Part shown: positions 1 to 8,183 of the stretch, one piece after another
How the letters are laid out: each line of letters starts with the position of its first letter
Numbering within the stretch: position 1 is the stretch's first letter
NCBI RefSeq assembly: GCF_029029505.1
Contig: NZ_JAKJSD010000029.1
Location: 1 to 32,681 of the forward strand
Length of the DNA: 32,681 nucleotides
Source of the DNA: Ancylomarina sp. DW003
GTDB taxonomy: Bacteria; Bacteroidota; Bacteroidia; Bacteroidales; Marinifilaceae
Direction: 5' to 3'
Notes under the pieces: model-generated
Told to the model about the DNA's origin: nothing
Databases searched by the model: none
Seen by the model: only the letters and a program-made list of their open reading frames with translations
Position numbers and translations under genes: made by a program

Positions 1-19
1 AAAAATCTCAATCAGGTGC

Positions 20-56
20 AAAACAAAAACCGTCCCAGAAATAAATTATGAGACGG
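20..56 (-). terminator. Intrinsic terminator after fur
   Basis: Read on the minus strand, an 8-bp stem (positions 49-56 with 30-37, one G-T wobble) closes a loop of about 11 bases. A T-rich run interrupted by one G follows it. It lies about 30 bases past the Fur-family stop codon, where a terminator for that gene is expected. Confidence 0.8.
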
Positions 57-88
57 CCTCTCTAATAATTATATTGATTGTTAATATC

Positions 89-544
89 TTAGTTGTCTTT
101 CTTTCTACACTCTTGACAGGTACCATAAATGTATAAAGAATGGTGTGAGACCAAGAAGTCCATATCGTCAGAGACGTTATTTCTAACATCTTCCAATCGT
201 GTATCACAAAATTCTAACACTTTACCACATTTAGTGCAAATTAGATGATCGTGCTTATTGCTATCATATGCTTTCTCGAATTGAGCAATGTTTTTTCCAA
301 ACTGATGCTTAATTACAAGTTTGCAATCTAAAAGAAGATCGATGGTATTGTAGAGTGTCGCTCTACTAACACGATAGTTCTTGTTCTTCATAAAAATATA
401 AAGCGATTCAATGTCGAAGTGACCTTCACGCGAATATATTTCGTCAAGTATGGCATATCTTTCAGGTGTTTTTCTGTGTCCCTTTTTTTGAAGGTAGTCA
501 GTAAACATCTTTTTTACAATTTCTTTCGTGTCTTCGCTAATCAT
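89..544 (-). CDS. fur: Fur-family metal-dependent transcriptional regulator
   Basis: This 151-residue protein has the normal length and full layout of the Fur family, which represses iron-uptake or stress genes when metal-loaded. The N-terminal winged helix runs to about residue 85 and includes the recognition helix around [12 protein letters not shown]. The C-terminal dimerisation domain carries two CxxC pairs (Cys103/106 and Cys143/146), expected to hold structural zinc. Candidate regulatory-metal ligands are His42, Glu90, His98, His100 and Glu111. Glutamates at 90 and 111 match Fur rather than PerR, which has aspartates there, although the C-terminal SHH...YGTCQEC stretch resembles PerR. 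Fur is therefore favoured and a PerR-like peroxide sensor is not excluded. The ATG start has no strong Shine-Dalgarno site, as is usual in Bacteroidota. The gene is separated from rel by about 100 bases and ends at its own terminator. Confidence 0.88.
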   Translation of the reverse strand: MISEDTKEIVKKMFTDYLQKKGHRKTPERYAILDEIYSREGHFDIESLYIFMKNKNYRVSRATLYNTIDLLLDCKLVIKHQFGKNIAQFEKAYDSNKHDHLICTKCGKVLEFCDTRLEDVRNNVSDDMDFLVSHHSLYIYGTCQECRKKDN

Positions 545-615
545 ACTCTTAAAGCTATATTACTATCTAATCTAATTTTAAATAACGGGACTAAAATAGT
601 GTTTTTTTTTGATTA

Positions 616-631
616 CTTCCAAGACTGGAAG
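616..631. other. Short hairpin flanked by T and A runs
   Basis: A perfect 6-bp stem (616-621 with 626-631) with a 4-base loop lies between fur and rel. A T run (602-610) stands on its left and an A run (633-640) on its right, so the runs could extend the pairing. It is 14 bases past the rel stop. Neither strand shows a T run directly after the stem, so it is not a standard terminator. It could stabilise the rel mRNA 3' end or have no function. Confidence 0.3.
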
Positions 632-644
632 CAAAAAAAACGTA

Positions 645-2876
645 TTAACTGTATTCTTCTATGTTCTCGATTCGTCTAACATTGTCGAGACCTTTAATTT
701 TTATCAGCTTTTTCATTAGATTGTTTAGGTCCTCTGTATTATGCACATAGAGGTGTATTAAACCTTCGAATACGCCATCGTGACTTTCAAAATGCACGGA
801 TCTCATGTTTACATGATGATCTTTTGAGATGACAGAAGTGATATCGTTTACAATTCCTATCTTATCAATCCCATTTAGTTCAATAATGGCAAGAAATGAC
901 ATTAATCGATGACTTGTCCAGTTGGCTTCTAATATTCTGTCACCTTGACTCGACATTAATTTAAGCGCATTGGGACACTTACGTTTGTGAATCGTTACGT
1001 TATTTGCCATATCAACATAACCGAGAACATCGTCACCAGGAATAGGCTTGCAACAGGCTGCAATCTTATATTTTTCCTCAGACATTGTTTCCTCTAAAAG
1101 GAATGGTTTCTTTTTATCAATCTCAGGTTTATCTTCCGGTTTTACTGAAGATGTTTTTTTATCATCGCTTCCAAAGAGTTGAAGTTTCCAATACTTTATA
1201 AATTTATTCTTCGATTTTTTCTTGACAATATCCTCAATTTCATCAAGCTTGATTTTTGATGACCCAAGGTTTATAAAGAGCTCATCTTTATTGGTAAACT
1301 GATAGTGTTCCATCAACTTTTTAGTTGCTTTGGAATTTAAAACCAATCCTATACTTTGCAGATGTTCTTCAAGTTTCTTGTTTCCTGAACGAATTAAACG
1401 TTTTCTATCATCTTTAAATTCAGCTTTAATTTTCGATTTGGCTTTTGCAGTAACAACATACTCCAACCATTCAGATTTTGGTTTTTGTTTATCCGAAGTT
1501 AAAATTTCAACCTGATCACCACTTCGTAATATGTAATTAAGAGGAACTAATTTATGATTCACCTTAGCTCCAATGCATTGATTACCAATGTCAGTGTGGA
1601 TTTCGTAAGCAAAATCGAGTGCACTTGCGTGCTTGGGTAATGTTTTGATTAATCCTTTAGGGGTGAAAACCTGTATCTCCTGAGAGAATAAATTCAATCG
1701 GAATTCGTCAAGAAAAGCTAAGGCATCCGATTCCGGATTTTCTAATATTTCACGAACATCCTTAAGCCATTTGTCAAGCTCTGATTCACTATCGGTATTA
1801 TATCGAGAATGAGCAATAAAGCCGCGTTCGGCAATTTCATTCATTCGATTGGAACAAATTTGTATCTCTACCCATTTACCCAAAGGCCCCATAGCAGTCA
1901 TATGGAGTGCTTCATAACCATTTGCCTTAGGTGTACTCATCCAATCACGGATTCGTTCAGGCTTTGGCTTGTATATATCTGTAATCAGAGAATAAATATT
2001 CCAACATTGGTTTTTTTCAGGAACATCAGCTTGAGGTTTGAAAATAACTCTGATGGCCGGAAGATCGTAAATATCCTGAAGCTTTATTTTATGATTCTCA
2101 ATTTTATTCCAAATCGAAAATATGGAACGAGGTCGATTGATGACTGTACAAATGATATTATTATCAGTCAACCTATCTTTAATAGGCGTGATGATTTGAT
2201 CAAGAACTTGAACTTGTTCGTTCTCCTTATTCTTAATTTTTTCGGCAATGTTCTTATAATCTTCGGGATGTTCATACATCAGGCTCAAATCTTCTAGTTC
2301 AGATTTGATTTTGTAAAGACCTAAACGGTGAGCTAAGGGAGCAAATAAAAATAAAGTTTCACCGGCAATTTTCATTTGTTTACGCAAAGGCATAGAACTT
2401 AAGGTTCGCATATTGTGTAAACGATCAGCAATTTTAAGAATGATAACACGTATGTCGTCGGAAAGAGTTAACAACATCTTTCTAAAATTCTCAGCTTGCA
2501 TGGATGTTTGCTGGTTAAAAGCTCCGGATATTTTTGTCAATCCATCTACAATGGCAGCTACTTTATCTCCAAAATGATGAGCAATATCTTCAACGGTATA
2601 CTCGGTATCTTCAACAACATCGTGCAATAAAGCAGAAACGATTGATTTTGTTCCAAGTCCAATTTCTTTTGCTGCAATTTCGGCAACTTCAATGGGGTGT
2701 ATTATATAAGGTTCTCCAGATTTACGGCGTACGCCTCTATGTGCATCCCAGGCAAAATGGAATGCCTTTTCTATCATAGCTTTGGTTTCTGGTGTATTGC
2801 TTCGTTTGCAACTCACCAAAAGTTTCTCATAGCTAGCTAATATTAACTCTTTATCTTGTTGGGTTTCAACAGTCAT
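645..2876 (-). CDS. RelA/SpoT-family (p)ppGpp hydrolase/synthetase, synthetase motifs divergent
   Basis: This 743-residue long RelA/SpoT homologue would control the alarmone (p)ppGpp in the cytoplasm. An N-terminal HD hydrolase domain (about 35-190) holds the intact HDVVED motif at 85-90 and a conserved KIADRLHNMRTL stretch. The synthetase domain (about 225-375) follows, then a TGS domain (starting near IQVFTPKG), a zinc-finger-like stretch with the CC...C cysteines near AACCKPIPGDD, and a C-terminal ACT domain. In the synthetase region several usually invariant positions differ. The GRxKH segment reads NRPRS, the QIRT segment reads QICS and the AAHW segment reads IAHSRY. The DLxAIR and VEIQI residues remain. 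The enzyme may therefore be mainly a hydrolase (SpoT-like), with a second homologue elsewhere making ppGpp, as is common in Bacteroides. That functional split is inference; the family call is firm. Confidence 0.93.
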   Translation of the reverse strand: MTVETQQDKELILASYEKLLVSCKRSNTPETKAMIEKAFHFAWDAHRGVRRKSGEPYIIHPIEVAEIAAKEIGLGTKSIVSALLHDVVEDTEYTVEDIAHHFGDKVAAIVDGLTKISGAFNQQTSMQAENFRKMLLTLSDDIRVIILKIADRLHNMRTLSSMPLRKQMKIAGETLFLFAPLAHRLGLYKIKSELEDLSLMYEHPEDYKNIAEKIKNKENEQVQVLDQIITPIKDRLTDNNIICTVINRPRSIFSIWNKIENHKIKLQDIYDLPAIRVIFKPQADVPEKNQCWNIYSLITDIYKPKPERIRDWMSTPKANGYEALHMTAMGPLGKWVEIQICSNRMNEIAERGFIAHSRYNTDSESELDKWLKDVREILENPESDALAFLDEFRLNLFSQEIQVFTPKGLIKTLPKHASALDFAYEIHTDIGNQCIGAKVNHKLVPLNYILRSGDQVEILTSDKQKPKSEWLEYVVTAKAKSKIKAEFKDDRKRLIRSGNKKLEEHLQSIGLVLNSKATKKLMEHYQFTNKDELFINLGSSKIKLDEIEDIVKKKSKNKFIKYWKLQLFGSDDKKTSSVKPEDKPEIDKKKPFLLEETMSEEKYKIAACCKPIPGDDVLGYVDMANNVTIHKRKCPNALKLMSSQGDRILEANWTSHRLMSFLAIIELNGIDKIGIVNDITSVISKDHHVNMRSVHFESHDGVFEGLIHLYVHNTEDLNNLMKKLIKIKGLDNVRRIENIEEYS

Positions 2877-3117
2877 ATGGTGCTAATTTATATTAATTTT
2901 AATACAAATCGGTGAAATCTATAAACTTGATTTGGGATAGAAACTACGGTTAGAAAAGTATCTATTTGCGATTTGTTGGTTGTAAGTGATTTATAAAATT
3001 AATTAAAACTCCTGATTTAACGCCTTGTTTCATCAATTTATTTAGACCAGATTCCTTTAAATTGATCTGAAAAACTTGAAGAAAGCTTCAAAGTATTGCC
3101 TATAATATTTATTAGAA
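2877..3117. other. Spacer upstream of rel with a 23-codon minus-strand ORF
   Basis: This spacer lies between the rel start and the terminator of the M16 gene and should contain the rel promoter. I could not find a convincing TTTG/TAnnTTTG pair. An ATG-initiated ORF of 23 codons plus stop lies at 2962-3033 on the minus strand, ending 85 bases before rel. It could be a leader peptide, a fragment of a lost gene or chance. No RNA gene is evident. Confidence 0.3.
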
Positions 3118-3154
3118 ACAAAAAAGAGCAATCAACCGAGGTCAATTACTCTTT
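3118..3154 (-). terminator. Intrinsic terminator after the M16 gene pair
   Basis: On the minus strand, a stem of about 12 bp (3143-3154 with 3123-3134, including G-T wobbles) is followed by a T run broken by a single G. It begins about 20 bases after the stop of the downstream M16 gene and probably ends the flavin-enzyme/M16 operon. Confidence 0.8.
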
Positions 3155-3172
3155 GGGTATAAATGTGATTTT

Positions 3173-4465
3173 TTAATCTTTATTTTCGCCAACGACAATT
3201 TCGTATAAATTTTCCTGCTTGAAATATTTGTTAGCCAATTCCATTATTTTCCCAGAAGTTATTGCTTTAATCTCCTGAAGAAATTTCTCGTAATAAGAAT
3301 TGTTGAAACCAAAAGGCAAGTTACCTCTAAGGCTTTCAGATAAAGCAAAAGGACTATCGAAGCTACGAAGCATTTCTCCTGCAAAATAATTCTTCACCAA
3401 ATTTAACTCCTCTTCAGGAACCAATACTTCTCTTAAGCGGGTAACTTCTTTGTATATCTCTGATATAGCATCATCACAAACATCTTTTCCAACTTCTGTC
3501 ACGATAGCAAAATGTCCTGATTCTAAATGTGATAAAAGAAGAGAATTAATGCCGTAAGTGTAGCCTTTATCTTCACGAATATTTTGCATCAATCGAGAAC
3601 CGAAATAGCCTCCTAATATAAGATTGAATAACATGATACCCGGGAAATCTTCGTGAGTTTTATTGAAAAGGGGACGACCAATTCGTATTGAAGATTGAAC
3701 GGCATCTTTTTTACGCACAAAGATTTTCTTGTTTTCAGAGCTGATAAGTTTATGTTCTGGATTAACGTCAGGTGTTTTTGTTTTCCACGATGAAGCTCCA
3801 AATCGGTTTTCGACTTCTTGAATTACTGTATCATTCATTTTCCCTGAAATGATGATATGGCAATTGTCAGAAGTGTAAAAATCTTTATAGAAATTCTTAA
3901 TGTCATTCAATTGAACTTCATCAAAAGCTTTTGCATCAAACACATTTGCATATGGATGCTTATCGCCGTAAATCAGAGAATTGAATTTTTCTTTGGCAAG
4001 AGCATTGGTTTTTTCTCGGTTTACAAGAAAACTCTGCTTTTTGTTACTCAGAATCGTTTTGAATTCTTTCTCAGGAAACGTAGGGCGCTTGATTATTTCT
4101 TCAAGTAAATCCAGGGTTTCTTTTAAGTATTTCTTCAGGGTGTATATAGAAACACTAGCATCGTGTTGACTATTATTGTAGGCAATATATGCTCCATAAA
4201 AATCAAATTTTTCAGCCAGTTCAGCAGCAGTATATTTTTCGGTACCCTCATTTAGCATCAAATTACAAGTACCAGCAATTAAAGGTGACTTTTGATACCA
4301 CAATCCTGCATTAAAAATGATTTCAATTTTGAGAACTTCTTGACTCCCTCCCTCAATAATATGGACCGGAATCTGATTGCTCAAAACGTCTTGTTTTGAT
4401 ATTGGAATATCTACATGCTCAATTGTTTTAAATTGAGGTGGTAGCGATCGATTCAATTTTTCCAT
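3173..4465 (-). CDS. M16-family peptidase-like subunit lacking the zinc motif
   Basis: This 430-residue protein has the two-domain M16 (pitrilysin/processing-peptidase) fold. The first half aligns by eye with the neighbouring active subunit, but the position of HxxEH reads GTCNLMLNEG, so zinc ligands are absent. The C-terminal half keeps the family's substrate-binding stretch, IREDKGYTYG. Such proteins pair with a zinc-bearing partner to close the peptide-binding chamber, as in mitochondrial processing peptidase and bacterial two-subunit M16 enzymes. Its ATG overlaps the stop of the active-subunit gene by one base (TAATG), so translation is probably coupled and the subunits made in equal amounts. 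No signal peptide is visible, so it is probably cytoplasmic. It carries the terminator of the unit. Confidence 0.9.
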   Translation of the reverse strand: MEKLNRSLPPQFKTIEHVDIPISKQDVLSNQIPVHIIEGGSQEVLKIEIIFNAGLWYQKSPLIAGTCNLMLNEGTEKYTAAELAEKFDFYGAYIAYNNSQHDASVSIYTLKKYLKETLDLLEEIIKRPTFPEKEFKTILSNKKQSFLVNREKTNALAKEKFNSLIYGDKHPYANVFDAKAFDEVQLNDIKNFYKDFYTSDNCHIIISGKMNDTVIQEVENRFGASSWKTKTPDVNPEHKLISSENKKIFVRKKDAVQSSIRIGRPLFNKTHEDFPGIMLFNLILGGYFGSRLMQNIREDKGYTYGINSLLLSHLESGHFAIVTEVGKDVCDDAISEIYKEVTRLREVLVPEEELNLVKNYFAGEMLRSFDSPFALSESLRGNLPFGFNNSYYEKFLQEIKAITSGKIMELANKYFKQENLYEIVVGENKD

Positions 4466-5706
4466 TATTGTTTTTTTGCGTGGTAATAAAGTGTGGAACA
4501 GTTCTCTTTGATCAGAATCTTTTGAGCCATTGCTTGTAAATCATCAGTAGTAACCTTGTTGTACTTTTCAACTTCAAGATTGATGTCTTCAGCCTGTCCA
4601 GTTATTTCATGTTGAGCAATATTCATAGCTTTGTTTAAGAAGCTAATTTCAGAGAAAACCAGTGATGATTCAATCTTGTTTTTCACCTTCTGTAACTCAT
4701 ATTCATCTGCTTTTGACGCACAAACTTCATCAAGAACTTCCCAAATGGCTTTTTCTGCATTTTCCAAGCTAATGCCTTCTGTTAGTTTTCCACTAATTAC
4801 AAATAAACCTGGCTCAAAATCTCCGGTGAGATAGGCATCAATTGTTGAGAATAGGTTCTTCTCTTTAATGAGTGTTTGAAAAATACGTGAAGATTGACCG
4901 TTTGATAATATATCTGATAGTAGATCTACTTTATAAAAATCGTCATCGCTACGACTTCCCATATGGAATGCCATATAAATAGCATCGTAAGGTACATCTC
5001 TTTCGAGATGTAATGAACGAAATTCAGTTTGTTTGGGTTCAGCAGGTAGTTTGCGTTCAGGTATTTCTCTGCGTTCTATTGGACCAAACCATTTTTCGGC
5101 AAGACGTTTGACTTCTTCAGTCTCAGCATTTCCCGAAACAACTAGTACAGCATTGTTTGGTGCATAATGGTGAAAGAAAAAATTCTTTACATCTTGCAAC
5201 TGCGCATCTTCAATATGCTCAAGGCATTTCCCAATAGTAGACCATTGGTATGGGTGTTTTTTATAAGCCAGAGGTCTCAAATGTAACCAAACATCACCAT
5301 AAGGTTGATTGAAATAATGCTGTTTGAATTCTTCTACAACTACTGCTTTTTGTACTTCCAAGCTCTTTTCTGTAAAAGCTAAACTTAGCATTCTGTCAGA
5401 TTCAAGCCAAAAACCTGTTTCAAGATTTTCTTTAGGAACCGTTAGGTAGTAGTTTGTAACATCGTTATTGGTCCAGGCATTATTGTCGCCACCTACTTTT
5501 TGAAGAGGCTCGTCGTAATTTGGGATATTAACTGATCCACCAAACATAAGGTGCTCGAAAAGGTGAGCAAAGCCAGTTTGCTCAGGATCTTCATCTTTGG
5601 CACCAATATTATATAGTATGTTAACAGCAACTAGAGGTGTACTCGTATCTTTATGTACGATAACTTTTAGTCCATTGTTAAGTGTGAACTTATCAAATTC
5701 AATCAT
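4465..5706 (-). CDS. M16-family zinc metallopeptidase, catalytic subunit
   Basis: This 413-residue M16 peptidase carries the inverted zinc motif HLFEH at residues 48-52. His48 and His52 are ligands and Glu51 the catalytic base. A third ligand lies about 74 residues later in the VVVEEFKQ stretch (Glu125 or Glu126). M16 enzymes degrade or trim unfolded peptides inside a clam-shaped chamber. No signal peptide is evident, so it should act in the cytoplasm unless exported by another route. The inactive-type partner follows with a one-base overlap, giving the classic catalytic/non-catalytic pair. A FabK-like gene lies 58 bases upstream with no terminator between, so co-transcription is likely. The natural peptide substrate cannot be read from the sequence. 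Confidence 0.92.
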   Translation of the reverse strand: MIEFDKFTLNNGLKVIVHKDTSTPLVAVNILYNIGAKDEDPEQTGFAHLFEHLMFGGSVNIPNYDEPLQKVGGDNNAWTNNDVTNYYLTVPKENLETGFWLESDRMLSLAFTEKSLEVQKAVVVEEFKQHYFNQPYGDVWLHLRPLAYKKHPYQWSTIGKCLEHIEDAQLQDVKNFFFHHYAPNNAVLVVSGNAETEEVKRLAEKWFGPIERREIPERKLPAEPKQTEFRSLHLERDVPYDAIYMAFHMGSRSDDDFYKVDLLSDILSNGQSSRIFQTLIKEKNLFSTIDAYLTGDFEPGLFVISGKLTEGISLENAEKAIWEVLDEVCASKADEYELQKVKNKIESSLVFSEISFLNKAMNIAQHEITGQAEDINLEVEKYNKVTTDDLQAMAQKILIKENCSTLYYHAKKQ

Positions 5707-5764
5707 GTTTAAATTTTAGGTTGAAAACAGTTGTTGTGAAAAACTATGCTTCCACTTTAGTCTA

Positions 5765-6724
5765 TTAGAACTGGTATTTTGAATTTTTTGATTGAAGCAA
5801 TTCAAGTTCTTGTTTGTATTCAGCCATCATTTCTGAGATTATTTCTGAAACGGGTTGAATTGTTTTTATCATAGCACCAACTTGGCCAATTTCTAATTCA
5901 CCTTCTTCAAGATCACCTTCGAACATGCCTATTTTAGAGCGACCTTTTCCTAGCAATTCTCTCATTTCTTCGGGAGAAGCACCTCGACACTCAGCTTCAT
6001 TAACTTGTTCGAAGAAGTTGTTTTTGATCAATCGGGTAGGAGCCAGTTTTTTCAAGGCAAGTTTTGTTCCACCTTCTCCTAATTTTACAATTGCTTCTTT
6101 AAAATTGATATGTGAAGAAGATTCTTCTGAAGCAGCAAATCGAGTTCCTATTTGAACGCCATCGGCACCTAAACTAAGAGCTGCCAGTATACTTTTACCG
6201 CATCCAATTCCGCCAGCTGCAATTAAAGGAAGGCTTGTTGCTTTTCTTACATTTGGAATTAAGGCAAGAGTCGTTGTTTCTTCACGACCGTTATGACCTC
6301 CAGCTTCGAAACCTTCTGCAACTATAGCATCAACGCCGGCATCTTCACATTTTTTTGCAAAAAATGCGCTAGAAACAACATGTACCACAGTAATACCATG
6401 TTTTTTTAAGAACGGAGTCCATTTTTTAGGGCTTCCAGCAGATGTAAAAACAATTTTAATACCTTCTTTGACGATAATATCCATGATTTTATCCATTTCC
6501 GGATAAAGTAAAGGTACGTTAACCCCGAATGGTTTATTGCACGCAGTTTTGGCTTTTTGAATATGTTCCTGAAAAGTATCTGGATGCATTGATCCAGCTC
6601 CAATTAAACCTAAACCGCCAGAATTACTTACAGCTGTAGCAAGTTTCCATCCAGAGCACCATACCATTCCACCTTGAATAATAGGTTTTTCGATTCCAAA
6701 AAGTTGAGTAATTCTATTTATCAT
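5765..6724 (-). CDS. FMN-dependent FabK-like / nitronate monooxygenase-family enzyme
   Basis: This is a TIM-barrel flavoenzyme of the family that includes FabK (enoyl-ACP reductase II) and nitronate monooxygenases. Visible hallmarks are an N-terminal KPIIQGGM, a GGLGLIG stretch, the EGFEAGGHNG motif containing the conserved histidine near the active site, and FMN phosphate-binding glycines in AAGGIGCGKS and GADGVQIGTRF. I chose the ATG at 6724 (319 residues) over an upstream GTG at 6760. The GTG falls inside a terminator-like stem, and family members normally begin with a short lead into the PIIQGGM motif. FabK would complete fatty-acid elongation; a nitronate monooxygenase would detoxify nitroalkane anions. 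The sequence alone does not separate them. It probably leads the operon with the two M16 genes. Confidence 0.85.
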   Translation of the reverse strand: MINRITQLFGIEKPIIQGGMVWCSGWKLATAVSNSGGLGLIGAGSMHPDTFQEHIQKAKTACNKPFGVNVPLLYPEMDKIMDIIVKEGIKIVFTSAGSPKKWTPFLKKHGITVVHVVSSAFFAKKCEDAGVDAIVAEGFEAGGHNGREETTTLALIPNVRKATSLPLIAAGGIGCGKSILAALSLGADGVQIGTRFAASEESSSHINFKEAIVKLGEGGTKLALKKLAPTRLIKNNFFEQVNEAECRGASPEEMRELLGKGRSKIGMFEGDLEEGELEIGQVGAMIKTIQPVSEIISEMMAEYKQELELLQSKNSKYQF

Positions 6725-6744
6725 GATTATTATTTTCTGAGGTG

Positions 6745-6784
6745 TGCAAAAAAAAGACACTAAGAAAAAAGCTTCCTGTGTCTT
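6745..6784 (-). terminator. Intrinsic terminator after the YceI-like gene (possible attenuator)
   Basis: On the minus strand, a 7-bp perfect stem (6778-6784 with 6754-6760) encloses about 17 bases and is followed directly by eight T's. It sits 49 bases past the stop of the YceI-like gene and ends about 20 bases before the FabK-like ATG. Termination of the upstream gene is the simple reading. An attenuator in the FabK-like leader is also possible because a TAATTTTG element (6799-6806) lies just upstream. Confidence 0.75.
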
Positions 6785-6832
6785 AGATATTATAGGTGCA
6801 AAATTAGAAAAAAACTTTGGATATGATTGATA

Positions 6833-7462
6833 TTAAGGCATGAGATTCATACTAAGCATATCTTGTGTTAGTTTCTGCTTTGACGAAAAATCGAGAGAGT
6901 AAAGAATTTTAATATCATCACTTGTTGAAACAGCGCCAAGGAAGGCCTTCGGAGGATCGACCTTAAAATCGGACATTTTAAGATCAATATGCCCACGTAT
7001 ATTTATTTTACGTTTACCTGTGAAGTTACCGTTGATAGGTAAACGAATGTTCTTTTTTTGCCCGGAAACAGTAAGAATTCCAACAGCAAAACCAATAAAA
7101 GAGGTGCTTTTATGTGATTTAATAGTGATTCTCTTAAGCATAAATTTAATCTCGGGGAAATGGAATATTTTTAAAGCTTTATGAGCCATTTTTTCCATTG
7201 CCTTTTCCTTACTTCTTAGTTGTATACCTTTAATTTTAAATTCAATGTTTTTTAAATCCTTAATTGAATTATTGGGAATTTTATAATCAGAAGTATTTTT
7301 ATCAAACTCGACAAACATTTGCCAATCATGAACATTGGATGTTCCAAATACATGAACGGAGCTTGATTCTGGTATAAGTTGTATCTTATTTTGAGAATAC
7401 AAGGAGTTATTTAATAGGAGTATACAGCCTAGTATTAATATATGTATCCATTTTATTGGCAT
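6833..7462 (-). CDS. Secreted YceI-like family protein
   Basis: This 209-residue protein starts with a signal peptide (a hydrophobic stretch about 5-20, likely cleaved after the SLYSQ region). It then shows YceI-like features: a GTSNVHDW segment typical of Bacteroidota members near the N terminus, alternating beta-strand pattern, and the near-terminal FKVDPPKAFLG segment with an acidic/hydrophobic last strand. YceI proteins are small periplasmic beta-barrels (lipocalin-like) that bind long isoprenoid or other lipid chains. The ligand here is unknown. It is a single gene on the minus strand, bounded by a terminator on each side (7549-7585 upstream and 6745-6784 downstream). Confidence 0.8.
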   Translation of the reverse strand: MPIKWIHILILGCILLLNNSLYSQNKIQLIPESSSVHVFGTSNVHDWQMFVEFDKNTSDYKIPNNSIKDLKNIEFKIKGIQLRSKEKAMEKMAHKALKIFHFPEIKFMLKRITIKSHKSTSFIGFAVGILTVSGQKKNIRLPINGNFTGKRKINIRGHIDLKMSDFKVDPPKAFLGAVSTSDDIKILYSLDFSSKQKLTQDMLSMNLMP

Positions 7463-7548
7463 AGACAGATGATTGAGTGAATTTATGAATAGTTTAATTT
7501 ACGCAATCTTTTTCTTTTGTAAGAATTAAGTTTCGATAGCTCTGAATC

Positions 7549-7585
7549 AAAAAAATCCTCAAGATGATCAAATCAAATTGAGGAT
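7549..7585 (-). terminator. Intrinsic terminator after the small membrane protein gene
   Basis: On the minus strand, a perfect 8-bp stem (7578-7585 with 7555-7562) with a 15-base loop is followed by a T run. It lies 23 bases past the stop of the gene ending at 7608. Confidence 0.85.
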
Positions 7586-7607
7586 ATATCGTTACTAAAA
7601 ATGGGTT

Positions 7608-8090
7608 TTATTTATCTCGAAAGTCATTCATCCTTTCAACATCAAGTCCTTTTTCTTTTCCAATAACTTTTATGAAATCTAATATTTCTCTGTTGAAACG
7701 AAATGCAAGATGTCTAAGTTTAAAAGGAAATAAACTGCCATCATGCTTGGTGAAAAGAAAATAATTTGGTTTGTATTCAATTTGTTTAATCTCTTCCCAT
7801 AATATACTTTGTTCCTCATGAAATACACCTCTTTTCATACTAATACGCTCTTCATCAATATGAATGAAAGCTGTACCAAAAATCTTAGCAAAAGGTATGC
7901 CTCTGCCTTCTAAAATAAATAAGATACCAATTAGGAATAAGCCCGTAAAATAGAGCCAGTCGAATATTTCAAAGGCTTCGTCGATGTAGGTTTTAATACC
8001 AATCCATAAAACGATAAGAACCAATGCCAGAGCTCCTATGATTGTTTTTGCAACAGATTTTTGAACTAATAGATTTTTCTCAAATTTCAT
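7608..8090 (-). CDS. Small membrane protein, two TM helices plus a PH-like domain
   Basis: I do not recognise a named gene. The 160-residue product has two hydrophobic helices (about residues 15-33 and 46-60) joined by a short acidic turn. A soluble C-terminal part of about 90 residues follows, with alternating strands (AFIHIDEERISMKRG, then ILWEEIKQIEYKPNYFLF) and a final helix. That order resembles bacterial PH-like (YcxB/YdbT-type) membrane proteins, whose roles are mostly unknown. The gene stands alone: a 93-base leader separates it from the endonuclease-family gene and a clear terminator follows it. The ATG at 8090 is the only sensible start. Confidence 0.6.
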   Translation of the reverse strand: MKFEKNLLVQKSVAKTIIGALALVLIVLWIGIKTYIDEAFEIFDWLYFTGLFLIGILFILEGRGIPFAKIFGTAFIHIDEERISMKRGVFHEEQSILWEEIKQIEYKPNYFLFTKHDGSLFPFKLRHLAFRFNREILDFIKVIGKEKGLDVERMNDFRDK

Positions 8091-8183
8091 AATACCTGTT
8101 TTTATTTCTGAAGATAATAATTATAGTTAATATGTAAAATTCTTTTGCATAGGAATTTACTTATTTCTTTAATATCTATTTAT

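Noticed and set aside
616-631. Hairpin after rel as a standard terminator
   Set aside because: The T run lies before, not after, the stem on the minus strand; kept only as a low-confidence hairpin.
1809-2297. 162-codon plus-strand ORF inside the alarmone enzyme gene
   Set aside because: It is antisense to a well-conserved coding region, has no start signal or family resemblance, and follows the shadow of the real frame.
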